DNA from: PALSA-505 sp035308365
GTDB taxonomy: Bacteria > Actinomycetota > Actinomycetes > Streptosporangiales > Streptosporangiaceae
Direction of reading: 5' to 3'
NCBI GenBank assembly: GCA_035308365.1
Contig: DATGGU010000198.1
Span: 1 to 48,647 of the forward strand
Length of the DNA: 48,647 bases
Position 1 is the first letter of the stretch, and every line of letters begins with the position of its first letter. This document shows, one piece after another, positions 7,775-16,670 of this stretch. Below the pieces are notes generated by a model that saw only the letters and a list, made by a program, of their open reading frames with translations, searched no databases and was not told the DNA's origin. The translations under genes and the position numbers were made by a program.

Positions 7775-8533
7775 GTGACCTTGGCGTCCTCGCACCCGGT
7801 GCGGATCCAGATCTGCGGGCTGCTGGCCATAGAGCGCGACGGCCAGCGGCTGGACGCCCTGCTGCCCGGCCGCCAGGGGCGGCTGCTGTTCACCTACCTG
7901 GTCGTCAACCGCCACCGCCACCTCCCGCGCGACGAGCTGGCCGAGGCGCTGTGGCGCGAACCCGACCCCGCCGCGATCGATGCCCGGCTCAATCCGCTGC
8001 TGTCCAAGCTGCGCCGGGTCTTCGGTGCCGACAGTGTGGAAGGGCGCTCTACGATCCGGTTGTGCCTGGCCGACGCCTGGGTCGACCTGGACGCGGCTGC
8101 CGAGGCTATTCACCGGGCCGAGTCCTCCATCGCCCAGCAGAGCTGGGCACGGGCGTGGGGGCCGGCGCTGACCGCGCTGTTGGTGGCCGAGCGCGGTTTT
8201 CTTCCCGGCGAGGATGCGCCATGGATCGACGAGATCCGCCACCAGCTGGCCGAACTGCACCTGCGCGCGCTGGAATGCTATGCGGCAGCCGGGCTGGGCC
8301 TGGGTGGCACCGAGCTGGCCGCCGCGGTCCGGGCGGGCCGGCATCTGACGCGCCTGGCTCCGCTGCGGGAAAGCGGGTACCGCTATCTGATGCGGGCCCT
8401 GGCCGCCCAGGACAACCTGGCCGAAGCCCTCGGCGTTTACAGCCAGCTGCGTGAGCGCCTGCGGGACCAGCTCGGCGTCTCACCCAGCCCGGCAACCCGT
8501 GAGCTGTACGAACGGCTGCTGGCTGCCACCTGA
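7775..8533 (+). CDS. SARP-type transcriptional regulator (winged helix plus BTAD)
   Basis: A 252-residue protein from GTG 7775 (AGGA eight bases upstream); an in-frame GTG at 7745 would add ten residues but collides with the divergent DUF1059 promoter. Residues 8-90 are an OmpR/SARP winged helix (IQICGLLAIERDGQRLDALL, then LLFTYLVVNRHRHLPRDELA and LNPLLSKLRRVFG). Residues 95-250 are the bacterial transcriptional activator domain with TPR-like helices, ending in ALGVYSQLRERLRDQLGVSP, characteristic of AfsR/DnrI/EmbR. There is no NTPase domain. Such small SARPs activate genes with direct repeats before the -35 box; the adjacent DUF1059 gene or the downstream rhodanese gene are the nearest candidates. 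Confidence 0.9.
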   Translation: MTLASSHPVRIQICGLLAIERDGQRLDALLPGRQGRLLFTYLVVNRHRHLPRDELAEALWREPDPAAIDARLNPLLSKLRRVFGADSVEGRSTIRLCLADAWVDLDAAAEAIHRAESSIAQQSWARAWGPALTALLVAERGFLPGEDAPWIDEIRHQLAELHLRALECYAAAGLGLGGTELAAAVRAGRHLTRLAPLRESGYRYLMRALAAQDNLAEALGVYSQLRERLRDQLGVSPSPATRELYERLLAAT

Positions 8534-8653
8534 CCGGCCATCGCGGACGTCGGCCGGCCCGGCACCAAGGTTTCGCCAATGTTGCCGCAATGTGCTGACA
8601 ATGACGCTGCCGTAGAACTGCCCCGACGACACCCAGAACGCGGGGAGGTTCCG

Positions 8654-9520
8654 ATGAAGACGGCACCAGAGAAAACTGCACCCAGGCCGGGCCCCAGCAC
8701 CGGCGACGGAGTGCTGGTAGACCGGCACTGGCTCGACGCGCACCTGCTCGATCCGCAGGTGCGCGTGGTCGAAGTCGACGTCAGCCCGGCCGCATACGAC
8801 GACTGGCACATCGACGGTGCCGTGCTGTGGAACATCTATACCGACCTGAAAGACGCCGCCTACCGCCCGGTGGGCACGGCGGCAGTGGAACGGCTCGTGG
8901 CGCGCTCCGGGATCGGCCCGGACTCAACGGTGGTGTTCTACGGATACGCGCCCGCCCTGGGCTTGTGGCTCATGAAGCTCTACGGGCACGCAGACGTGCG
9001 CATTGCCGACTGCTCCCGTGACACCTGGCGGGCCGAAGGTCACCCGTGGAGCACCGCTGCAAGCCAGCCGCCGGCCGGCGGCTTCCGGCCCGGTGGCGAG
9101 GACCTGCGCATCCGGGCGGACCGGGCTGCGGTGCGCGAGGCCATCGGCCAGCCGGGCACGACCCTGGTGGACGTGCGGTCAGCGGCCGAGTACCGGGGGG
9201 AGTGTTTCTGGCCCTCGGGTGGCATGGAACCCGGTGGCCGCGCTGGTCACCTGCCATCAGCCGTCCACCAGCCCATCGACGGGCTGTACAACGCCGACGG
9301 GTCCTTCCGCTCTGCCGAGGAGCTGCGCGGCGTGTTCTCACCGGCCGTCCTTGACAGCGGCGGCGAACTGATCACGTACTGCACCATTGGCGGACGCGCC
9401 GCCACGGCCTGGTTCGTGCTCACCTACTTGATCGGGCGCGACCGCGTCCGGGTCTACGACGGCTCGTGGGCCGAGTGGGGCCGCACTCCCGGCACCACCG
9501 TCGAGCGCGGCGCCTGCTGA
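8654..9520 (+). CDS. Tandem-rhodanese sulfurtransferase
   Basis: A 288-residue protein with two rhodanese domains. Start ATG 8654 follows GGGGAGG with ideal spacing; the longer frame is unsupported. The N-terminal domain (residues 15-135) is the structural one (VRVVEVDVSPAAYDDWHIDG then VVFYGYAPALGLWLMKLYGH). The C-terminal domain (150-280) has LVDVRSAAEYRGE and the active-site loop CTIGGRA with Cys243 as likely persulfide carrier. Family members (thiosulfate or 3-mercaptopyruvate sulfurtransferases) transfer sulfane sulfur; the donor cannot be told from the loop alone. It follows the SARP-type regulator at 120 bp in the same direction. Confidence 0.9.
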   Translation: MKTAPEKTAPRPGPSTGDGVLVDRHWLDAHLLDPQVRVVEVDVSPAAYDDWHIDGAVLWNIYTDLKDAAYRPVGTAAVERLVARSGIGPDSTVVFYGYAPALGLWLMKLYGHADVRIADCSRDTWRAEGHPWSTAASQPPAGGFRPGGEDLRIRADRAAVREAIGQPGTTLVDVRSAAEYRGECFWPSGGMEPGGRAGHLPSAVHQPIDGLYNADGSFRSAEELRGVFSPAVLDSGGELITYCTIGGRAATAWFVLTYLIGRDRVRVYDGSWAEWGRTPGTTVERGAC

Positions 9521-9670
9521 GAAGCGGACCAATCCCATGCCGCAGCCAGGACCTATCCGAACTGCGCGTAATTGACTGATAACACCGCCGCTCCCGCCCG
9601 GCACGGCCTGCCGCCGAAGCTGTAACTGCCCATCGCGCCGGCGGGCGCCACCACGGCCCGCCGCGCCTCC

Positions 9671-9709
9671 GCCGCCCGGAGCCGGTGCTGTCAGCCGGCT
9701 CCGGGCGGC
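9671..9709. terminator. Long hairpin between convergent genes
   Basis: GCCGCCCGGAGCCGG (9671-9685) and CCGGCTCCGGGCGGC (9695-9709) form a perfect 15-bp stem with a 9-nt loop. It sits between the rightward rhodanese gene and the leftward secreted protein gene, so it can serve both. No U-tract, as is common in actinomycetes. Confidence 0.75.
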
Positions 9710-9768
9710 CGCGTCTTCGCGACGGCACCGGGCGTCCAGACCGGGCCCTGCTGCCACGTCATGGGCAG

Positions 9769-11424
9769 TCAGCAGTCCGGGTTGGGCATGATCGGGCCCG
9801 CGTCCTCCAGCAGGCCCAGCGCTGCCGTGGGCTTGCCGTACTGCTTGTCCTTGCCGAAGGCATTGCCGTTGGCCATCTGCCCGAACTCCCACACGCAGGC
9901 GTGGCCGGCCTTGGCCAGGGTCCAGTAGGGATAGAAGTGGCCGGGCGCCTGCGGTGGCGGTACCACGCAGCCGGCGAAGGTGGCCGGGTTGCAGTGATTG
10001 CTGGTGGCGGGGTTGTCGGTCAGGAACTGGATCTTCGGGTAGCGCGCCCCGGTGACGGTGGTGGGCTGGGTGATGGTCAGCGCCGAGGGGAACATGCCCG
10101 GGGTGAGCGAGTCCGGCCAGTCGGGCCAGTAGGAGGTGCCGTCGTAGTCGAGATCGCCACCGGTGCAGCCGGTGACCAGGTCCGGGGCGGCGTTGAGCTG
10201 GCCGTGGGTGTCCCCGGCCTTGAAGCAGGGGGCGTCGCTGGGTTCGCCGCTGGCCGGCGAGCCATCTGGCGGCCCGGTGTTTTCGTAAGGACCGCGGCAG
10301 AAATTCCAGGATGGGTCGGAGAAGTTGCCCACTGGCACCGGGGCGAAGACCCGCAGCCTGGTGCACGGGACGAAGTGCCCGACCTCGTAGGCGACGTTGA
10401 TGTTCGCCGCCGCCCAGCCGCCCTGGTTGGCGGTCTTGGCGGTCGAATACAGCGGCCGGTAGCTCCACGGCGTTCCGCTGCAGTTGGCGATCGAGGTGTT
10501 CGTGAAGCCGTTGCCGGCCGAGGCCAGCATGAACCCGGTCCGCCCGGTACTGAGATCGCGGACCTGGGTTTCCAGCGCACCGGCCCGCTGGTTGTCGAAG
10601 ATGTGGATGCGGAGCTTGTCGCCGGGGTTCATCAGCAAAGTGGACTGGTTCGGCGTGACGGTGTTGAGGTTCGCCTTCTGCGGGCCCGGCGGGCCGGTGG
10701 GGACGCCGTTGGTCTGGATGAAGGCGAAGTTGACCGGCTCGACGCACTTGTTGTTGCAGGTAAATGACGCGGTGCATTCCAGCGAGTCGATCGTCAGCGC
10801 CCCGCACCAGTGTGTGTTGTCACAGCTGAGAGCGTCCGCGAACGGCGCGAAGCCGGGCGGGTAGAACTGCAGTTCCAAGAACGCGGCCCCGCCGCCGGGG
10901 TAGCTGCCGTGCGGGGTGTTCGTGTCGCTGCTGGGCTTGCAGGGCAGCAGGGGAAAGGAGTTGGGGTCACACAAGGCCATGGAATACCACAGCTCCGGCA
11001 TCAGCTCGAAGAAGTGGGTGACGTCCTTTCCCGGGCCGTTCACCGTGGGCGGCGCGCTCGGCTCCCGGGGCAGCGTCTGCAGGTAGGTGACGTTGGTCGA
11101 TGAGCCCGGGCGGTTGGAGTAGAACTGCACCGTCGGCTCGTCATGGCCGATGTAGTAGCCGTTGTCGTCCAGATTTCCGTACCTGCCGTGGACCTCGGCG
11201 CAGATGACGCCCCCCGGCTTGAGCGGACGCTGGATAGGGCTGTGCCCGTTGCAGTCCAGGTTGCCGGCCACGGCGAAGTGTGCCGTGGCCGGGCGGGCAC
11301 GCGCGGCGGCCATGCCCGTGCTTGGCGCGCCCAGCAACTGGACCGCGGCCAACCCTGCCGCGGCCAGGCTAACCAGGGGCAACGACCACAAACGCGAAGA
11401 CAAAGAGCCTGCCCTGCAGTCCAT
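9769..11424 (-). CDS. Large secreted protein of unknown function
   Basis: A 551-residue exported protein. The start at ATG 11424 is fixed by AAAGGAGG eight bases upstream; the open frame extends further but has no support. The N-terminus (MDCRAGSLSSRLWSLPLVSL, then AAAGLAAVQLLGAPSTGMAAA) is a signal peptide. The mature part begins AHFAVAGNLDCNGHSPIQRP and is rich in Cys, Asn, Pro and aromatic residues, with segments such as FFELMPELWYSMALCDPNSF, GDKLRIHIFDNQRAGALETQ and HVCVWEFGQM-like ends. There are about twenty cysteines, suggesting disulfides. I recognise no catalytic motif or named domain. It is divergent from the BNR-repeat secreted gene. Confidence 0.85.
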   Translation of the reverse strand: MDCRAGSLSSRLWSLPLVSLAAAGLAAVQLLGAPSTGMAAARARPATAHFAVAGNLDCNGHSPIQRPLKPGGVICAEVHGRYGNLDDNGYYIGHDEPTVQFYSNRPGSSTNVTYLQTLPREPSAPPTVNGPGKDVTHFFELMPELWYSMALCDPNSFPLLPCKPSSDTNTPHGSYPGGGAAFLELQFYPPGFAPFADALSCDNTHWCGALTIDSLECTASFTCNNKCVEPVNFAFIQTNGVPTGPPGPQKANLNTVTPNQSTLLMNPGDKLRIHIFDNQRAGALETQVRDLSTGRTGFMLASAGNGFTNTSIANCSGTPWSYRPLYSTAKTANQGGWAAANINVAYEVGHFVPCTRLRVFAPVPVGNFSDPSWNFCRGPYENTGPPDGSPASGEPSDAPCFKAGDTHGQLNAAPDLVTGCTGGDLDYDGTSYWPDWPDSLTPGMFPSALTITQPTTVTGARYPKIQFLTDNPATSNHCNPATFAGCVVPPPQAPGHFYPYWTLAKAGHACVWEFGQMANGNAFGKDKQYGKPTAALGLLEDAGPIMPNPDC

Positions 11425-11890
11425 CGGCGCGCCTCCTTTGGCTGCCGTTACGCGAACCCGGGACCCGGATGGCGCGACCGCCCGCCCGGCCGGCCTGCGC
11501 CGCTCCTGGCGCCGACCGTAGCTCTCGGGTGCGTACCGGTCAATACCGGGGCGGTCCGGCAAAACAGTGCTCCAGCCTGCGGGACGGCCAAACGACGGGG
11601 CCCGCGGAACGGGTGTGAACCTCTCCCGCATACGGGCAAGGCGCCGGCCGGCAAGGGGGTCACCATCGCGAACAGGCGCCGCATACCGACCCTGGTCTTC
11701 CGCAAGACTGACCACTCCATTGACGACCCCAGCAACGCCGCGGGCATCGTCAAATGTCCCGATTTGGGCCAAGTGACGGCCATGGGCTGGTAATGGTGAA
11801 TACGTCGCCGTAGAGTCAGGCGCGATCAGGGTGCCGCCCAGCGCAACGGTGCGCGGGCCGGGGCACTCTCCCGAGATACGGAGCTAGCTT
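11425..11890. other. 466-bp divergent promoter region
   Basis: This region separates two divergent genes for secreted proteins. Open frames exist but lack coding bias and ribosome binding sites. A short inverted repeat GTCTT-CCGC-AAGAC lies near 11697. No recognisable promoter hexamers could be chosen with confidence. Confidence 0.4.
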
Positions 11891-14428
11891 ATGCGTCGTC
11901 ACGAAGGGACTTACCTTCGCATGGTGGTGATGGGCTCGGCGCTCGCCGTCGTGGCTGCTACTGCCACACCGGCCCTGGCCGGGCCGCCGGGACAGCATCG
12001 GGGACCCGCGGGACTGGTGCCCGCCTTGCAGCACGGGTCGCTGAACCCCAGCGATAAGAGCGGGGAGAGCGAGCAGATACTGAACGCGGCCGAGCAGTTC
12101 TCCGCGGTCAGGACCGCGCCTGCGGCTACGGTCAGCCCCGCCGCGTTCACCGCGGCGGCCCGCGCGGCTAGCAGGCTGCCCATGGTGGGCGGCCCCTACA
12201 AGCAGGTCACGAACCAGCCGTACAACCAGGACGCGGTGAGCTACCGTGACCCGGTCTGGTCCAACTCCAGCGGCGGCGCCGGCCTGGTGGCTGGCCGGGA
12301 GACAGCCCTGGCCAAGGACGGGCGGTACCTGTTCACGGGCGCGGCCGACGGCGGCGTCTGGCGGTCGGCGGATGGCGGCGCGCATTGGACGCCGGTGTTC
12401 GACCCGCAGGCTGACCTGTCGATCGGGGCACTGGCCGTGGATCCCGCCGACCACTCCATCTGGGTGGGCACCGGCGAGCCGAACACGAGCCAGGATTCCT
12501 ACGGCGGCGACGGCGTGTTCCGGTCGGCTGACTACGGCAAGACCTGGCAACTCGTCGGCAACGCGCTGGCCAACTACCTGATCTACCGGCTGACCTTCGA
12601 CGGCGCCGGCAACGTCTACGCCGCCACCAGCCAGGGCCTGCTCAAGCGCAACGCGCTCGACCTGTCCAGCGACTGGGCAACCGTGCTGAAGCCGGACCCG
12701 AACCCGGACAACTCGCCGTACCGGACCTCATTCATCACCGATGTGCAGGTGCGGCCCGGCACGAACGGCAAGGTCGTGCTGGCCGCGCTCGGATGGCGCG
12801 GCGGCACGCTGCCCGGCGACACCGCCTACAACGGCTTCTATGAGTCCACCGACGGCGGCCACACCTTCAGCAAGCTGACGCTCACCGGGAAGCTGGCCGG
12901 CAAGACCGACATCGGCCGCACGTCCTTCGCCTGGTCCGCCGATGGCTCCGTGCTCTACGCGGTGATCGAGTCGTCGGCCACCCTTGCCCTGGAGGGCGTG
13001 TACAAGTCGGCCAGCGGCAGCCCGGCCGGCCCGTGGAAGCTGATCGCCAACGCCGATACGTACACGGACGCCGGCTCGGCCCTGGCCATGTCCGGCGGCA
13101 CCCCTGGCCAGCAGGCCTGGTACAACCAGGCGATCGCCATCGACCCGGCCAACCCCGGTCACGTGTTCGTGGATCTGGAGGAGGTCTACGAGACCACCGA
13201 CGGCGGCTCCAGCTGGTCGACCATCGCCCCGTACTGGAACTTCCCGCTCCCCTGCTGGAGCGAGATCCCGTCCCAGGACACCTGCCCGCTCACCACGCAC
13301 TCCGACCAGCACGCGCTGCTGATCAGCGGCGGAACCCTGTACACGGGCAACGACGGCGGCGTCTACTCCCACCCGCTGGCCAGCACCGGCCAGGTGAAGT
13401 GGAAGGACCTGAACGCCACCCTGCACACGCTGCAGTACTACTCTGCCGGAGTCGGCCAGGACCCGAACGGCGGCTATGACATCTGGGGCGGCATGCAGGA
13501 CAACGGCACCAGCCTGCTGCACACCACTGCCAGCAAGATGGTCCAGCCGTTCGGCGGTGACGGCGGCGTCGTCCTCGTCAACCCGAAGAACGGCCACCAG
13601 GCAGTGAACGAGTACGTAGACCTGTCGATGGCCTCCACCGTCGACGGCGGCCGGTCGTTCGAGGCCCGTAAGAGTGCCTACTCGGCGATTTCACCGTCCT
13701 GCCTGAACCCGGTCTTCCAGTCCAACCCGTGCGACCCGAACCCGCGATTCATCGCCCCCTACACCGCCGACGTGACCAACATCAACCACTGGGTGGCCGG
13801 CGGTGAGTTCGTCTGGGACAACCAGGGCAAGGGCTGGAACACCCGGTGCTCGGCCACATCCTGTGACTGGATCCCGGTGCACGACACCGGCGCTGGCAAC
13901 CAGATCAACGCGATCGCCGACGCCGGGCCGGTGACCTACGCCGGCTGGTGCGGCGGCGGCTGCAACCCAGCCGGCTCCGTACCATTCACCTCGGGCATCG
14001 ACACGAACTACGGCGGCACCTGGCATACGGTCAGCTCCTCGGTGCTGCCCAACCGCATGCCCACCTCGTTCACCGTCGACCCGGGTAACTTCGGGCACGT
14101 CATCGCCACCTACGGCGCGTTCAGCCGGCACTGGATCCCCGGCGCCGGAGTCGGCCACGTCTTCGTCTCCCAGAACGGCGGCGGTTCCTGGACCGACATC
14201 AGTGGCAACCTGCCCGACGTGCCAGTCAACTCCTCCATCGTCTGGCACCACTGGCTGGTCGTCGGCACCGATGTAGGGGTATTCGCCACCTCGGCAGCCT
14301 CGCCCGGCTCCTGGATGCGCCTGGGCAGCGGCCTGCCGGCCTCCCCGGTGGTCAGCCTCTCAATCCCGGCCAACCAGAGCTTCCTGCTCGTCGCCACCCA
14401 CGGCCGCGGGCTCTGGAAGATCAGCTGA
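11891..14428 (+). CDS. Secreted BNR/Asp-box beta-propeller protein (sialidase/xyloglucanase-like fold)
   Basis: An 845-residue exported protein. The signal peptide ends at ATPALA-GPP (residues 24-33). Asp-box motifs (SxDxGxTW) recur through the mature protein: SADGGAHW, SADYGKTW, STDGGHTF, TTDGGSSW and SQNGGGSW, each after a hydrophobic beta strand. This is the pattern of a double seven-bladed propeller as in sortilin/VPS10 or GH74 proteins. GH74 catalytic aspartates cannot be assigned by eye, so enzymatic activity is open; the early segment YRDPVWSNSSGGAGLVAGRE is of unknown role. ATG 11891 follows ACGGAG. It is convergent with the ABC exporter gene, whose stop lies inside this gene's last codons. 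Confidence 0.85.
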   Translation: MRRHEGTYLRMVVMGSALAVVAATATPALAGPPGQHRGPAGLVPALQHGSLNPSDKSGESEQILNAAEQFSAVRTAPAATVSPAAFTAAARAASRLPMVGGPYKQVTNQPYNQDAVSYRDPVWSNSSGGAGLVAGRETALAKDGRYLFTGAADGGVWRSADGGAHWTPVFDPQADLSIGALAVDPADHSIWVGTGEPNTSQDSYGGDGVFRSADYGKTWQLVGNALANYLIYRLTFDGAGNVYAATSQGLLKRNALDLSSDWATVLKPDPNPDNSPYRTSFITDVQVRPGTNGKVVLAALGWRGGTLPGDTAYNGFYESTDGGHTFSKLTLTGKLAGKTDIGRTSFAWSADGSVLYAVIESSATLALEGVYKSASGSPAGPWKLIANADTYTDAGSALAMSGGTPGQQAWYNQAIAIDPANPGHVFVDLEEVYETTDGGSSWSTIAPYWNFPLPCWSEIPSQDTCPLTTHSDQHALLISGGTLYTGNDGGVYSHPLASTGQVKWKDLNATLHTLQYYSAGVGQDPNGGYDIWGGMQDNGTSLLHTTASKMVQPFGGDGGVVLVNPKNGHQAVNEYVDLSMASTVDGGRSFEARKSAYSAISPSCLNPVFQSNPCDPNPRFIAPYTADVTNINHWVAGGEFVWDNQGKGWNTRCSATSCDWIPVHDTGAGNQINAIADAGPVTYAGWCGGGCNPAGSVPFTSGIDTNYGGTWHTVSSSVLPNRMPTSFTVDPGNFGHVIATYGAFSRHWIPGAGVGHVFVSQNGGGSWTDISGNLPDVPVNSSIVWHHWLVVGTDVGVFATSAASPGSWMRLGSGLPASPVVSLSIPANQSFLLVATHGRGLWKIS

Positions 14429-16366
14429 CCGAACCGATGTGACGCGGGCCCGGCCTTGGGTAGCCAAGGCCGGGCCCGCTCCGCCATCACCCGCAGGGCA
14501 GGCTTCCGGCGCGGTGGCCGGGGATCGAGGGGTGCCCACACGTTGGGCCCCGGCCGGCGTCGTCGTCGCCGGGTCGCCGTCCAGGAAGCCGCCGGACTGG
14601 TGTTGCCACAGCCGGGCGTAGGTTCCGCCCCGGCGGAGCAACTCCTGGTGCGTGCCCTTCTCGGCGATCTGGCCGTGGTCGAGCACGACCAGTTGGTCCA
14701 TGCGCGCGACCGTGCTCAGCCGGTGCGCGACCACGAGTGCGGTCCGGCCCTCCATGAGTTGCCACAATGCCTGCTGGATGAGGGTTTCGCTCTCCGAGTC
14801 CAGCGCGCTGGTCGCCTCGTCCAGCAACAGGATCGGCGCGTCACGCAGGATCGCCCGGGCCAGCGCGACTCGCTGCCGCTGCCCGCCGGACAGCTTCACG
14901 CCACGCTCGCCGACCATTGTGTCGAACCCGTCCGGCAGGGCACCGGCGAACTCCGTCACATGCGCCGCCTGCGCCGCCTGGTAGATCTCGGTGTCGCTCG
15001 CGCCCGGACGGGCGAAAGCGATGTTGTCACGCAGCGTCCGGTGGAACATCGCCGGGTCCTGCGGCACATAGGCGATCAGGCTGCGCAGATCCGACTGGCG
15101 CAGCTTGCTGATGTCCTGCCCGCCGATCAGGATCCGGCCGTCGTCGACATCCATCATTCGCAGCAGCAGGCGAGTCAGCGTGCTCTTGCCACCGCCTGAC
15201 CGTCCGACCAGGCCGACCTTGGTCCCGCTCGGCACGGCGAGGTCGAGCCCGGTGAACAACGGCAGCCCTTCCGCGTACGCGAACGTCACGCGCTCGAACC
15301 GGACGTCGCTGGCCCGCGGCCGCAGCGGCTCCGGCGCGATCGGGTCGACCACGGCCGGCCGGATCAGCAGCAATTCGGTGAACTGCGCGGCTTCGGTCAG
15401 CGAGCTCTCCATACTGCGGTAGATCTGGTTGAACTCGAACATGATCCGCGTCGCGTTGGAGTAATAGGTGAATGCCACCACGATCGCCTCGATTCCGTGC
15501 TGGCCTGCACCGAGCGCGATCGCGAGCAGCAGACCGAACACATTGGTCAGCACGGACATCGGCGCGACCAGCGCGTCGATGCGCAGGTTCCCGTAATCCC
15601 ACGACCGCAGCGACTTGCGTCGCTGGTCGGCGACGCGCGACCTGTGTTCGGCAGCCTCCCGGTCCTCGGCAGCGAACGCGCGGATCGTGTCCATGTTCAT
15701 CAGGCTGTCGGCAACGTGCCCGGACACGCGCGCGATCGCTTCCTCACGCTGGTCGACGAGCTTCTGGCGACGGCGGATCAGCGGTGCGACACCGGCGCCG
15801 GTAATCGCGATCAGGCCGAGCAGCCCGGCGACGAGCAATGGGTCATACCGCCACAACACCACCGAGGCGAACACCAGCGGCACGAGGCTGCCGACGACGT
15901 TGAACACCAGATTGTCGGTGAAGTCCTCGAACCGGGAAGCGAAGCTCAGCACGCGCTTGGTCAGCGAACCAGCGAAGTTGTCGTGGAAGAATGCCGCGTC
16001 CTTCGCCAGCAGCTCGTCCATGCCGATCACGTAGAGGTTCTCGATTCCGCGGCCGTCAAGGCGGTTCAGGCAGTGGATCCCGATCCGCCACACGACCTCG
16101 GCGAACAGCAGCGCCCCGGTGAAGCCGGCCACATACGGCATCGCCGCGCCGATCCCGGCCAGCCGGTGGCCGGCAAAGCGGCCGACCAGTTGAGCGACAA
16201 TCAGCGGCGCGACGTAGAAGATGCATGTGTTTCCCAGCGCGGGCAGCAACATCGCGGGCACCGTGACGCGCCACAGCCTGGCCATCTGGCGGCCGTAGCA
16301 GCGCAGCGCGAGCAGCACCGCCCGCTTCCGGGCCGGTGAGCCGCGACCATGGTCAGGCGCAGTCAT
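14360..16366 (-). CDS. ABC exporter, fused permease and ATPase (MsbA/MDR type)
   Basis: A 668-residue half-transporter. Residues 1-300 are a six-helix type IV exporter membrane domain (VTVPAMLLPALGNTCIFYVA, then PLLVAGLLGLIAITGAGVAP). The ATPase domain follows: Walker A GRSGGGKS near 392, signature LSGGQRQRVALARA near 491, Walker B LLLDEATSALDSES near 517, and switch histidine VVAHRLST. It would act as a dimer in the membrane exporting a lipid, drug or peptide; the substrate is unknown. ATG 16366 follows GGGGGA. Family homology ends near residue 590 (LWQHQSGGF); the last 80 residues are low-complexity, run through the 14444-14479 hairpin and overlap the 3' end of the convergent gene by 69 bp, so a late read-through extension is likely. 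Confidence 0.9.
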   Translation of the reverse strand: MTAPDHGRGSPARKRAVLLALRCYGRQMARLWRVTVPAMLLPALGNTCIFYVAPLIVAQLVGRFAGHRLAGIGAAMPYVAGFTGALLFAEVVWRIGIHCLNRLDGRGIENLYVIGMDELLAKDAAFFHDNFAGSLTKRVLSFASRFEDFTDNLVFNVVGSLVPLVFASVVLWRYDPLLVAGLLGLIAITGAGVAPLIRRRQKLVDQREEAIARVSGHVADSLMNMDTIRAFAAEDREAAEHRSRVADQRRKSLRSWDYGNLRIDALVAPMSVLTNVFGLLLAIALGAGQHGIEAIVVAFTYYSNATRIMFEFNQIYRSMESSLTEAAQFTELLLIRPAVVDPIAPEPLRPRASDVRFERVTFAYAEGLPLFTGLDLAVPSGTKVGLVGRSGGGKSTLTRLLLRMMDVDDGRILIGGQDISKLRQSDLRSLIAYVPQDPAMFHRTLRDNIAFARPGASDTEIYQAAQAAHVTEFAGALPDGFDTMVGERGVKLSGGQRQRVALARAILRDAPILLLDEATSALDSESETLIQQALWQLMEGRTALVVAHRLSTVARMDQLVVLDHGQIAEKGTHQELLRRGGTYARLWQHQSGGFLDGDPATTTPAGAQRVGTPRSPATAPEACPAGDGGAGPALATQGRARVTSVRSADLPEPAAVGGDEQEALVGRD
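14444..14479. terminator. Perfect 16-bp hairpin between convergent genes
   Basis: GCGGGCCCGGCCTTGG, loop GTAG, CCAAGGCCGGGCCCGC: a perfect stem 16 bp after the rightward propeller gene's stop. On the other strand it lies inside the reading frame of the ABC exporter, about 84 bp before that frame's stop. Confidence 0.8.
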
Positions 16367-16670
16367 TTTGTCCCCCGTTACAGGCAACCGCCTGGCTATG
16401 GTGCCCGACCGAGCCCTTCCACGCGACCGGTTTTTCCGGCCGCCCCGGACAGGCCTGCGGCAAGCCGTTCGCAGGCAAACTGATCGGCCACCAGAAAGTT
16501 TTGCTGCGATCCGGAGACTTACCAGGCCGCAAGCCAGCCCACCACCCGGCCCGGCCCTGGTCAGTACTTCTGCCTAAAGACCATTCAGGCCATTGGGGTG
16601 ACCGCGGGGGGCGGGCATTCCGCGCCCGGGATGGTGTCCTCGCTGTCCGGGGTGATGGAGTGCCGGACTG
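16367..16670. other. 304-bp spacer, no gene seen
   Basis: This spacer lies upstream of the ABC exporter and downstream of the atypical kinase gene, both leftward. No open frame has coding bias, and no clear hairpin or promoter was recognised. Confidence 0.4.

Noticed and set aside
9338..10807. Large open frames on alternative strands over the secreted protein gene (also 43958-45484 over the kinase fusion)
   Set aside because: The translations are Arg/Gly/Pro-rich with wrong codon bias. The opposite-strand frames have signal peptide, ribosome binding site or catalytic motifs.
11425..11768. Upstream extension of the 551-residue secreted protein
   Set aside because: It would bury the signal peptide in the middle of the protein. 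AAAGGAGG before ATG 11424 marks the start.
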